From Monodelphis domestica (taxonomy: Eukaryota > Chordata > Mammalia > Didelphimorphia > Didelphidae), in contig NC_077228.1 in the NCBI RefSeq assembly GCF_027887165.1, positions 424,159,207-424,223,206 of the forward strand: a DNA stretch of 64,000 nt. Direction: 5' to 3'. The notes beneath the pieces were generated by a model that searched no databases, had not been told where the DNA came from, and saw only the letters and a list, made by a program, of their open reading frames with translations. Below, piece after piece: positions 1 to 10,981 of this stretch. Position numbers and translations under genes: made by a program. Each line of letters opens with the position of its first letter. The stretch's first letter is position 1.

Positions 1-2390
1 CCTTAGACTGCTTCCCTCCCCACCAGTCCATTTGTTACCCTTCTACTCCCCTATAATGTGCAAATCTATTCTCTGCCCCAATGGTTTGGATTGTTCTTCC
101 CTCTTTGGGTCAATTTCAATGCACGTAAGAGTTGAGTATTTCCTATCTCCAACCTCTTTACCCTTCCAGTGTATTGATGTTCTCCCCCCCCTCCCACCAT
201 GAGCTTCTTTGTGACATATAAATTTATCCCCATTTTTTTATTTCCCCATTTCTTTTAGTATTAACCTCTTTTTTTAGCTCTAGTTGTATATACATATATT
301 CATATATATGTATTTATGCATGCATATATCTATATACATATTTATGTCTTGTCCTTTCATCCTATACTGTTTGTCACTGTTCCCTCTAAGTGTAATTATC
401 CTAGCTGCCCAGGTGATAACAACAGTTTTTAAGAGTTACCAATGACCTCTTTTCTTATAGGGATACATAACATTTTAACTTATTGAGTCCCTTTTAAAAA
501 AGGGTTGTTTTTTGTTTGTTTTCTTTTGTTTTTCTTTTTCACCTCTTTTTTTAATTACCTTTTGATGATTCTCTTGAGTTTTGTGCTTGGGTATCAAATT
601 TTCTGTTCAGGTCTGGTCTTTTCTTTACAAATTCTTGGAATTCTTCTATTTTGTTGAATGACCATACTTTCCCCTGTAAGAATATAGTCAGTTTTGCTGT
701 GTAGTTGATTCTTGGTTGTAGACCTAGTTCCCTTGCTTTCCAAAATATCATATTCTATGTCTTTCAGTCCTTCAGTGTGGATGCAGCCAGATCCTGTGTT
801 ATCCTCACTGTGGTTCTGCTGTGTCTGAATGACTTTTTCTTGGCAACTTGTAATATCTTTTTCTTTGGTCTGATAGTTCTTGAGTTTGGCTATAACATTT
901 CTGATGTTGTCAGTTGGGGATTAAAAACAGGAGGTTATTTGTGGATTCTTTCAATATCCACTTTTCTCTCTTGTTCCAGAATATCCAGGCAGTTTTCTTG
1001 AATAATTTCCTTTAGTATTATGTCCAGGCTTTTTCTTTTGTCATAGTCTTCTGGTAAACCAATGATTCTTAAATTGTCTCTCCTTGAATAATTTTCTAAA
1101 TCCTCTGTTTTGTGAATGAGATGCTTCATATTTTCCTCAATTTTTCCATTCTTTTGGTTTTGTTTTATAGTGTCCTGCTGCCTTGTGAGGTCACTTGATT
1201 CTAGTTGTATTCTGGTTCTTAAAGACTGGATTTCATACCTGGCTTTTTGGCCATCCTTCTCCTTCTGGTCTGATTTTCATTGGAGGTCATCCTTTCTTCT
1301 CTTTACCTCATCTCTCATCTCCTTTGCCTCATCTTTCATCTTCTTTGCCTCATCTTTCATCTCATTTGCCTCATTTTCAAGCTGGTTCATTTTGGCTTTC
1401 AAGACACTATTTTCTGTTTCCAGATGACTTATCTTAGTTTTTAAAATCTTGTCCCAATTGTCTTTAGCCTCTCTTAATTGTGTTTTGAATTGCATTTTGA
1501 TTTCTTCCAAAGCCTGTGTCCAATTTGCTGGGATTTCTGTTTTATTACTTGCCTCCTCCTATGTATTGTTTGTTCTTGGTTCATTGCCTGTGCAGAAGCT
1601 AATTGTAATTTCTTTCTTCTTTTTCTATATTTTGCTCATATTTATCTCTTCTTTGCTCCCCGTATTTGTCTGTGCTCTTGCTCCTCTCATTTATTTATTT
1701 ATTTATTTATTTTTAGTTTTGGGGCTTTCTGTCAGTCTCTCCTCTTGGAGCTTTGTCAGATCTCTCAGTGCAGTCTCTGGGGGAGGAGTGTTGGAGTTTG
1801 CCCTTCCCTGTCCTCTAGAGGCTTTTGATTGGATTAAAGTCCAGCAGTCAGTGAGGGAGGGGTGTTACAGTCTAGGCTTCCCTGAGTTCTGAAGACTATT
1901 GATGGGATTAAGTTCAGCTGGGTTAGACTAGGTGTGCTCTGAGGCCAAAAACCTTCTGGAAGGCTGGAGCAGTATGGAAGAGCTCCACAGCTCTGACCAG
2001 GCTGCCAGCTCCCTCTCCAGCTCCTTCCCCACCATCTGTGCTCGATGCTCTGAGCTTTGCACTGCCCTGCCCACAAGGTACACCCTCCAGACCAGCTCCT
2101 TTTCCCACCCAGAGGTTCCCACTTCTGCTGGAGGCCCAGCACTCTAGGTGGGGGGATGGGTCTGGGACCTTCCTTCTGCCTACCCCTTAAACCTAAGTGT
2201 TCTCAGATTCCAGCTTTTCAGGGGGCTTGCCTTTTGAGTTGAGTCCAGCAGGAAGGTTCCTTGTCTCTGTCTTATTGTTAGGTTTGATTTTCAGTCCCCT
2301 AGGAGCATTCAGTTTGTGATCAGTGAAGAAGGGTATTCAGAGGTCTGAACTTCTACTCCTTCTATGTGGCCATTTTGACTCCACCTCAAA
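1..2390 (-). mobile_element. L1 copy A, 5' part (5' UTR, ORF1, ORF1-ORF2 spacer), cut by the window edge
   Basis: Read on the minus strand, this is the promoter end of a LINE-1. The 5' end lies near 2387, where the start sequence GGAGTCAAAATGGCC is a decayed form of the YY1-type L1 start (AAGATGGC) seen in copy B. Going left come the 5' UTR (about 1600-2387), ORF1 (about 551-1590) and an AT-rich spacer (1-550) that in copy B separates ORF1 from ORF2. ORF2 and the 3' end lie outside the window, so no target duplication can be checked. Positions 1 to about 460 match 39136-39595 of copy B without a mismatch that I can find. ORF1 and the 5' UTR are clearly more diverged. Confidence 0.93.
551..1590 (-). 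pseudogene. L1 copy A ORF1 (RNA-binding chaperone), broken
   Basis: ORF1p is the L1 RNA-binding trimer: a coiled coil, an RRM and a C-terminal domain. Open pieces are visible at 1277-1510 (coiled coil with heptads such as EMKDEAK), 935-1129 (RRM start with the motif NLRIIGLPE) and 551-751 (C-terminal domain with QPRINY, like the QPRISYPAKL of human ORF1p). The pieces are separated by stops and frameshifts. Near 765-772 the minus strand reads S-T-L-K-D, TGA, K-T, TAG. The TGA is also present in copy B. The coiled coil has three consecutive acidic/basic heptads where copy B has two. This is a fossil that cannot make full-length ORF1p. Confidence 0.9.
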
Positions 2391-3752
2391 ACAAATCTTT
2401 TTAAATATTACTACATATAATTGGGAAAAAACTAAAATATTCTATTTAAAAATATGTTGGCAGCTGATTTAAAAAAATGCTTTCCTTTGTCATCCTATAT
2501 ATTTTATTTCATTTATTTAAAAGCATTATTTTGAGAAAGGGTCCATAGATTTCATCAGATTGCCAAAGGGGTACAAAACACAAAGGCTAAGTCCCTCTAC
2601 AATAAAGACAGGTTACTGACTCAGTCGAGTTCAGAATTAAATCAGAAATTCAGAACCTCAACAAACTTTTACTCCTTTGTTCTCTGTATGAGTTCCTGGT
2701 CATCTAGGCAGGGGGTAGTTTCAGAGAGTCCTATCAAGACCATGAAAGCCCAGGCTGCTATCTCTATGAAAACAGACCTAAAGTTCTTCAGAGGGTAAAT
2801 CAAACTCTCTGTTCATCTTTCTTCTATCCCTTCTTTATCTTCTCAACCAATTACAAAATTCAAAGATCCCAAAAGTAAAGATTTGGGCTTTTTAACCAAT
2901 CACTTCCCTAGAAAAAAATGGGAAATATCTCTAACATGTCAGAAATGGGGCCTTTCCTAAATAAAAGGAGAAATGGGGGGGGGGGGTTCACCTTTGGAAC
3001 TGAAAACTCTACTACCTCCATGATGTGCCTGATTGCAAACTTGGAGTTTTGCAGCAACCTCCCCATCTACCACTACCCAATTTTTCGACCCTCTTGAGTT
3101 CTTTGGTCATAAATAATCCCCTTATATAAATTTCCTTTGGATATATATAAGCCTTATAAATGAAGATGATAATACCTGGTAGTAGCTCTCTCATGGAGTA
3201 ATGGTAATGAGCCTATATATTTATAAATGTATATGTGTATGTGTGTGTATACACATAAAGGTCTATTACTGAAAATAAGTACACATTTTAGAATTTAGGT
3301 AGTGCATATCAAAGTATATATCGCCTAAAATAAAGTCACAGTGCAGTAATGAAGTTTCATAGATAGATGGAGAGAGAGATAGAGAGTGAGGGAGATAGAA
3401 AGATGCATCACCTCAAATGAGATTGTGTATAACATACTTGAGTCCCTTATAATCATTAGCTAGTATTATAAAGCTCATTTAGGAATGGGGTCTAGACTGG
3501 TTATTCACCAATAAAGGAAACCTCCAGATATGAAAACCTTTCTATTTCCACTGTATGCAATGCACAGGCTCAGAGAATGGGACTAAAAAGCTAAGTGACT
3601 ACTAGCACAGTGTAACATGTCAGTATATGTGAGAGGTACAACTTGAACTTGGGACTTCATGACACTTGGGACAACTCTGTCCATTATGACATGTTCTTCA
3701 TCAATTTTTAACAAGTATCTTTAAAATATTTTTACTAACCTTGCAACTTCAA
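2391..3752. other. No gene recognised; AT-rich spacer
   Basis: No coding region or clear repeat family is seen. There is a G run at 2977-2987, a TA/TG-rich stretch near 3215-3260 and a short GA-rich tract at 3366-3405. Short open frames here have no recognisable domains. Confidence 0.5.
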
Positions 3753-4050
3753 TCAATCAATATTTATTAAGTACTTACTATATCCCAGGTACTAAGCTAA
3801 GTACTTTGTTGTTTTCAGTCACTTCAATCATATTTGACTCTTTGTGACCTCCTTTGGCGTGTTCTTGGCAAAGATACTGATGTGGTTTATAATTTCTTTC
3901 TACAATTCATTTTATGTATTAGGAAACAGAGGCAAACCGGGTTAAGTAACTTGCCCAGAGTCAAAGGTTGAGGTGCTCAATACACTAAGCAATCTACTGA
4001 TAAGGAATATCCTCTACCCATCTATCCAAGTAGCTGCTCTACAACTTTTT
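3753..4050 (-). repeat. L2 3' tail followed by a MIR/CORE-SINE type element, reversed
   Basis: 3758-3810 reads ATTTATTAAGTACTTACTAT then a decayed GCTAAG, which is the reverse of the L2/MIR 3' end. 3811-4050 contains the reversed CORE-SINE landmarks: CTCTTTGTGACC, CTTGGCAAAGATACTG, AGGAAACAGAGGCAAAC and TTAAGTAACTTGCCCAGAG. The same marsupial pattern recurs at 25090, 51670 and 63520. Confidence 0.75.
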
Positions 4051-4199
4051 GACTTAGAGAATTGTCTGGAGCATTGAAAAATAAAGTGGCTTGAACACGG
4101 TCACTTAACTAATATGACTGGAGATAAGCCTTGAACCCTTGGTCTTTCTGACTCCAAAGCTATGTTTATCCACTATACAACACTGCTGTTTATCTTTAT

Positions 4200-4740
4200 G
4201 ATGTTCTTTTTCAATTTTAATTGTAAAATAGTTTTACATAAGTTTTCCGAAGTTATATGATCAAAATTGTCTCCCTCCCTTTTTCCCTTCTCCCTCCTAG
4301 AACTAGCAAAATGTATCTCTATATCATTCATTTTTGTAAGTGGATAATCTTATAAAACCAACACCCCAAAACACATACCCAAACGAACAAGTGATAAATC
4401 ATATGTTTTCATCTGCATTCCTACACCAATAGTTCTTTCTCTGGAGGTTGATCACATTCTTTTTCATAAGTCCTTCAGAATTCTTCTGGATCAAAGCAGT
4501 GTTATTAGTAGCAACGTCTATCATATTTGATCATTCCACAATATTGCTCTTATTAGATACAATGTTTTCCTAGTTCACTCTGCATCAGTTCATGTAGGTC
4601 TTTCCAGATCTTTCTGAAATCATTCTGTTCATCACTCTTTACAGCACAGTAGTATTCTATCACCACCACATGCCACAGTTTGTTCAGCCTTTCTCCACTT
4701 GAGGGGCATCCCTTCAGTTTCCAATTTTTTGTCACTAAAA
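4200..4740 (-). mobile_element. 5'-truncated L1 fragment (ORF2 C-terminus and 3' UTR)
   Basis: The minus strand at 4553-4735 encodes a 60-residue piece (KNWKLKGCPS, LNKLWHVVVIEYYCA, LHELMQSE) that matches the extreme C-terminus of ORF2 in copy B ([33 protein letters not shown]). The 3' UTR extends left to about 4200. About 540 bp survive, which is typical of incomplete reverse transcription. No target duplication was found. Confidence 0.85.
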
Positions 4741-5559
4741 ATAAGTGCTTTTCATCTTTAAAATCCTCAAAGAAAATACTAATTTAATATAAAGAGTTGT
4801 CAAATATTTATTATTAAGAATATTAACTTTGCTGTTGCCTTGTAACATAGTAAGTTTTCCATCATTGATAGCTGTCCAGCAGAAAGAAATTAAATGACCA
4901 TTTGTCTGAGTGGTTATTGGGGAGGGGGGACAGTGGAAAAGATTCATGTATGAGAGAAGGGTTTTGACAGTATGACTTTTGAGGTCTCCTCTAAATCCAA
5001 GATTAAATGACTTCATATTATTTATTAACTATGTGATGAAAATACAATGAGAGAGAGAAAGAGACAGACTAAAAGACATAAAGCTCAAATTCTATATATA
5101 GATGCATTTTGAGATTCACATACTTCTAGGAAAAGGAAACAAGAAGCTAAGGGATTTATAACTTCATGCTGGTGATTAGTAACTTCACAAAAAGGTTAAT
5201 ACTATCTTAAATGAAAGGCTTCTTTTCTTTGGCTTATTTATATCCCTAGAAACAGGCATTGGATTGGCTCCAAATTCAGCAGTATTTAGGATAAAAGGCT
5301 TTGAGGATGTAGCAAAGCCCACCTAAGGACCACAAATTTTTCCTGAAAATAAAAATTTGTTTTTAAAAAATAAATGTATATTGATATCTCATTTTTACAT
5401 TGTGAAAAAAAAATATTTTTAGATTTTATCTACTTCTTCCTAGAGCTCCAACTCTAAAACAATATTTCTCAATGAAGAAGAAAATGAGGAAGAAGAGAAT
5501 AAAAACTTCAACATATGAGGAAAAATATGAATATATGTATATATATATATTTATAATGT
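4741..5559. other. No gene recognised; AT-rich
   Basis: There is no supported gene. A TA-rich microsatellite lies at 5527-5556 and an A-rich run near 5405-5420. Confidence 0.45.
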
Positions 5560-7650
5560 TCTACACCTGTAGACCTTCTGCCTCTTCAATGTCTTCTCAT
5601 TCTCTTCTCTGAGGTAATTATTGTTCTACAATAATTATTTTGAATGTTTTGTCATTATTCTTTCCCTTTACAGTGTTAAAGCCTTTGTGCATATTTTCTT
5701 GTTTCATTTATATAAGTTTCTTTTTTTCTGTGATTCTGTGTATTTATTATATTCACTACTTCTAAGAGCATAATTATATTTCAATATATTCATGTATCCC
5801 TCTATTTCTTTTATGTTCTTAGTCTTTTTAGCATATGACTCTATAGGTAGATTCTGAAAATTTTTATTTATTTCTTCTGATTTTGTTGTGGTTTCAACTT
5901 GTTCATTTACTATTTTGTTTATTGGATTTTCTGATCTCTTCTTCTTACTCAGGTTGCCAATGGTTGATCAATTTTGTTAGTCTTTTCTAAGGACCACCTT
6001 TTAGTCTTGTAATTACTATAATATTGTTGGTTTCCAATTGATCAGTTTCTCCTTCAAGTTTTAATATCTGCTTTTTTATTATTATGCTTTATTTTCTCAT
6101 TTCTTATTTATTTTATTTAATTGTTTTAATTTTATTTTTGCATACTTATATTCATTGTTATTATATTGATTATTTAAAATACATTAATATTATATTTAAT
6201 ATTTTATTTTATCTTGATATTTAATGTTACTTTATGTTTATTTATATTTATTTGATATGTTAACTTAACCAATAAACTCATATTTTTATGGATTTTGATA
6301 ATAAAATAGTATATTTTATCAAAAATAATATTGTATTATTTAATAATATTTTAGAAATACATTCAGTTCATTAATCTTCTCCTTTCCTATTTTGTTAATA
6401 TCTTAGAAATATAATTTTCCCTGAGGTCTAGTTTGAATGAGTATGAGAAACTTTGGTATATTCTTTCATCATTGTGGTTCAGAATGATTTATTGTTTCTA
6501 TTTTCTTTTACCCATTCACTATATAAGATCTCACTGTTAAGCCTCCATTTGGGTTTGTGCTTTTTGTGTGTGTGCTCTCTGAAATGATTATTATTACTAA
6601 TATATTAAGATCTATAACATATGCACTGACTTTCTGCTTTTTTAATTTTATTTGTAATATCTCTGTATCCTAATACTTGGTTGGATTTTGTAAACATGTT
6701 AAATAGTATTGGGAAATATGTATATTCTTTAGCAGTCCCTTTTAGAAGCTACCATAAATTTTTTAGCTCTGGTTTCTCCAATTCTTTGCTCTATTCTTCA
6801 TTTTTCCCTTTTATCTTTCTGTTAAAATTTTTTAAGTGGAGAGTACATTAAAACAAACATTTTTGAATGATAATATATTTCTTTTAATTCCTTTATGAAT
6901 TCAGATGTTAGGACTTCTGGAGCATATAATTTTAATACTGATATTAATTTGTTATCCTTTGTTCCTTCCAGAATAATGTAGTTTCTATTTTTAAAATGCC
7001 CATGAATATTTATTTTTGCTATGTCTGATGGCTTGACTTCAACTCCTGCTTCTTTAGATTTCCTGAGTGCATAATAAATTTCTTTTTCCAGTTTCTCATT
7101 TTTATTTTATGTTGTTTTCAGGTATATTTCTTATAAGCAATAGATTGTGGGAGTTTGTTTTCTTATCCTAAATTGTCATACTCTTCTGCTTTATTAGATT
7201 ATTTAATCCACTGAAATTTAAAGTTATAATAATTAGATTTATATTTTCCTCCATTTCTCTCTATTTTTCTAAATTAGGGTGTTTTTATTTTTCTTTCCCT
7301 TATAGATAGATTTTTTTTCCTCTTCCATTATTTTTGCTTAATCCAGTTTAAGCCAAACCTGTTTCAGAGGTCCTCTTGCTCTCATCTTCAACTTGACCAT
7401 TGCTTTTGTAACCCCTTTCTCTAGTTTTAAAGTTTTAGTTAACTAATTTAATTCCTTTTCCTTTTTTCTTTTATCTAATGATCTAATCCTTCTCCCTTTT
7501 TTCTTTCAGTTAAGTAAAATTCCCCTCGTCTTTGAATTCTTTTTATTTCATTTTATGAACCCTTTTTCTAAGAATGATTTCTTTCCTTCATTTCCTTAAC
7601 TAATTCTACTTCCATTTTTATTATTTCTATTATTTTTATTTTTTGATTCA
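5560..7650 (-). mobile_element. Ancient, heavily decayed L1 ORF2 relic
   Basis: This very AT-rich block shows diluted similarity to ORF2 of copy B in the same order and orientation. 5988-6060 (TTCTAAGGACCACCTTTTAG, TTCTCC) parallels 37855-37930. 7020-7230 (GACTTCAACTCCTGCTTC, a TTTCTTATAAGCAA stretch, TTTAATCCACTGAAATT) parallels the endonuclease-domain stretch around 38740-38930. No open frame of useful length survives. The boundaries are estimates, and the element may be an older L1 subfamily with its own internal losses. Confidence 0.6.
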
Positions 7651-8984
7651 TGATACTGATGCTTATTTATTTCTTCTTTAGCCTATGGATTTCATAGTAT
7701 GTCTTTCAAAATACATAGTTATTCTTCTATTGAATGCCAATATTGTTGAATAAATGATTTTGCCCCTTTCCTTTTTTTCTATTGTTTCTCATTCATAGAA
7801 ACAGCAGTTCCTATAGAAGAAAAAGAGGAAAGAAGTATTATCCCATGGTAAAAATTTTCCTGTATCCCAAGATCCATCTTTTTCATGCTAATATTCTACC
7901 AGTGTTTTTATAGGGCTGCAAAATATAAAATACAACAGCTTCCAAAGAATTGAACATTAGTATCACCCAGAGGGCAATGGTAGCAAACCCACATGGTTGA
8001 TTTGAGCAGCCTCTAACATAAAAGCAATGAATAACCTAAAATAAATGAAGGATCTCATAAAGGAATGTATGAGTGAATGGACTGGTAAGAATGAAAAGGT
8101 GGGCAATTAACTATATGCCCTACTGGTATCCTCATGATATCAGTCAGGAAAAATTGAAAGTCACCTACACATTGAGTAGAACTGATATGAATTTATGATG
8201 GGATATGGTCAAGAGTTTCACAGAATGGGCAGGCATGGATGGGCTGTGGTCTGCCTCATTGGAGAAGTACAGTATTGTCTCCTGTGGAGTTCCCCTGAAA
8301 CTAGGTCAAATCTGACAATTTAGTCAGTCTGTCAATTCCTTAAAAGTTATCCATGTAAGTATTCATATAAATTAACAATTCAATCTAGTCAAAACAGAAC
8401 ATGGAATCAAGACAACCTGATTTAGGGATTTTCTAGTTGAAAGCAACATTTTAAACTTAATGCACTTTCTTTCTGATGAATGGAAAAAATAAACCCAGCC
8501 CATTTTATTTTCATTTTGTCATCATTTCATTCAACAATATGCTATGCCTTCACCATAGCTCAGAATATAAGAATTGCTGATATGCCTGGAAATGTTATTC
8601 CTTTTGCAGATAGAAGAATGATTGCCTGTCTCATGTTGGCTCTCACATTGGCACTTTGTTATCCACAACAGAGGACAGAAGATGAAGAAATAAGTCATCG
8701 AAGACTGTAAAATATCCACAACACAAACTGCTATTTTTATTCTCCTGCTGTGACTCATCAACAAACAGTTGTTCCTTGACTCCTGTAGATAAGGATTCTA
8801 TCTCTATGGAAAATTGACTGCAGAAGGAAGTGAGAGTAGAGGTGGAGGACAGTAGTTGTGTTATTCTCTTTTTAAAGGAATATACCAGAGGGCAAAGCAT
8901 ATCTTCTAATGATTGCCATTCCTAAATAGACTTTTTATTTAATACATTTCTCACCCATTTCTCAAGGGAAAATACTTCTGTCTA
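7651..8984. other. No gene recognised
   Basis: The open frames near 8480-8900 are short, overlap on both strands and carry no known motif. I see no splice-flanked exon or repeat family here. Confidence 0.45.
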
Positions 8985-9475
8985 TCTCAGTTTTCTCATC
9001 ACAAAATGAGTATAATAGCACCCACTCCCAGGGTTGTTGGGTTAGCTAAAGCATTGGACCTAGAGTCAGAACATTTGGGTTTGACACTTATTAATTGTGT
9101 GAAACTGGGTAAGACATTTGACCTAAGGTTGTTCCTCATAAAATGAATATAACAGCCTCTGTTCTCAGGGTTGTTGGTCTCAAAAAAGAATTTTCCTAAT
9201 GAAATAAAGATGGGAGACCTAATGAAATATCTGTCCCCATTGGAAGATATGCTATTTTAGAATTCTTTATAGCTCTCAGTAGTATGATAGAGTGGGAAAG
9301 CAGGCAATCTTTAAAGACAGAGGACCTCCTAGATTTAAATGTCCTGCTCTATAATAAGTATGACCTTAAGCAAACCATTTAACTTGCCTGGGACTCAGTT
9401 TTCTCATCTGTTAAAGGAGGGAGTTTGCCTAGATGATTCAGGAGTTTCCTTCCAATTCTAAATCTATAAGATTAT
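8985..9475 (+). repeat. MIR-type SINE copies (about 8985-9180 and 9285-9475)
   Basis: Both pieces carry the forward MIR landmarks. The first has CTCAGTTTTCTCATCACAAAATGAG and GGGTTGTTGGG. The second has GACCTTAAGCAAACCATTTAAC, GACTCAGTTTTCTCATCTG and TTCCTTCCAATTCTAAATC. Confidence 0.7.
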
Positions 9476-9479
9476 AGGT

Positions 9480-9553
9480 ATTCTTTATAAAAAATAGTTA
9501 CTTAATACCTTTGTCACCACAAGCAAATTCGTCAGCTACTTTTGGCCTCATGG
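9480..9553 (+). repeat. Left half of a MIR-type SINE split by the ERV
   Basis: The left flank ends in ...TTTTGGCCTCATGG. The right flank (18255-18325) resumes with TCTTCATATGTAAA and GACTAAATGACCTCAGAG, the next part of the MIR core. The ERV therefore landed inside an old MIR-type SINE, duplicating ATGG. Confidence 0.7.
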
Positions 9554-10158
9554 TGTGAATTTTAAAAGTCTCCATCTTGGTCTAGCACCCAAAAATTGTG
9601 CACACCCACACTACACGGGCATGTGCTAGTCAATGACAAATCAGAAATAACTAACTGCCCACCTGGGCTGTCCTAAGCCAAGCTAGAGCCAACCACTGGA
9701 TTTTGTGAGACACAGGAAGTGAGGTAGGGAACAGCCTCTGGAATTCGCGCACTTCCTGTGGGGAGAGGGAGACGCCAGTTGGTGTTAGGAAGAGTTGGTG
9801 TTAGGAGCTTGGACAGAGAGGACGCCCGCAGACAGCTTTCCTTCAGATTGGTCACGTGAGTTAAGGACTGACTCTTTCCACCTGGGCCTTTGGGCCTAAA
9901 ACTCCCTCTGCCTTGGTCAGAGGTTGAGTAGCCCCTTTCCCTTTTTCTCTTCTCTCCTTCTCTCCCTATCCTTTTCCCTACTCCCAGTGTGATTAAACCT
10001 CCATAAACTTCATTCTGACTTGAGTGTTTCATTTTTAGGAATTTCATAAGTAAATTCCTTGGCGGCCATTGTTTAATATTACATAAATCCTGTAGCCACA
10101 TTCTTAACCATTACAATATTATAACCTCTCCCATCTCCCCTAAATTTCCACCATTACA
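9554..10158 (+). repeat. 5' LTR of the ERV
   Basis: It begins TGTGAATTTTAAAAG and ends CCATTACA (TG...CA). It is 605 bp long against 583 bp for the 3' LTR. A poly(A)-signal-like ATTAAA lies near 10009, followed by a T-rich and GT-rich stretch, which would place the R/U5 boundary shortly after. No convincing TATA box was found upstream. Confidence 0.95.
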
Positions 10159-10981
10159 GTATTGGCGTAACCACTACGGGAAAAAGAACCTTATCAGTCT
10201 TCTGATCTCCTTACTATCACCTGGGAGAAATCCCACCCCGGCTACCCCCTCTGGCTCTTGGCCCTGCTTTAGTGCTTCAAAGGTTTCTAGAACCTCAATA
10301 AATTTCCTGAATTTTCTTGCCCTTTCACCATACTTCCTACTCACTCCGTCAGTCCTTTTACCAAATACCTTGGCTTAAAGACACAGCTGCCAGAACAGGT
10401 GAGTATAAAACACCTTTTCTCTTTTCCCTTTACCCCTTAAGTTAAATTGGGGTCAACAGGATTTTTTTTTCTTCTCCCTTTTTTGTCTCATTTCCGCTTC
10501 CTTTTACTTTAAGGAGGTGGCTTAGTAGATTGAGAGGCAGGTAGCAAGGAGGAATCTCAGAAGGAGCTCTTAGGAGCTCCTAGTCCGCAAAAAGCAAAAA
10601 AAAAAAAAAAAACCAGCTGAATACAGCTAGGGAGCTAATTTAAAACCCATTTTTTTCTGTTTCCTGGCCTTTCTAGTCTTAAAAATTTAAGTGGGCTTTG
10701 CTCAAGGAAGATAGCACATGGTCCTAGCGGTTTTAGCCTGAGGACTAAAGAAGATTGCTGGGACCCACCCATACCCACTTTGTAAAAGAAGGAGGTTTAG
10801 TTTGGCCTTTTGTTTACGGTCTATTCACTCCTAATCAGCCCTTTCATAGCTTCTACCTTCCTGTATGAGGGTTTTTGTAACCCCTCCCAGAAGCTTGATA
10901 AGGAGAATTTACAACACAATAGGCCCTTAACCTGAATAGGGTTGTAGACAAGAAAAAAAAAGGCTACAGGCAACCTAGCAA
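10159..10981 (+). other. ERV leader: primer-binding-site region and candidate splice donor
   Basis: Just after the LTR the sequence TGGCGTAACCACTACGGG (from 10163) lies where a tRNA primer site is expected. It begins TGGCG like tRNA-Lys sites, but the rest does not match a tRNA 3' end that I recognise. CAGGTGAGT at 10396-10404 is a strong splice-donor match, of the kind retroviruses use for subgenomic RNA. An A run lies near 10598-10613. No coding region is seen. Confidence 0.6.

Noticed and set aside
8480-8900. Overlapping small open frames on both strands
   Set aside because: No motif, no homology that I recognise, and length expected by chance.
9673-10101. 142-residue minus-strand open frame, repeated at 17791-18165
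   Set aside because: Lies within the LTRs in both places; no domain and no reason to be coding.
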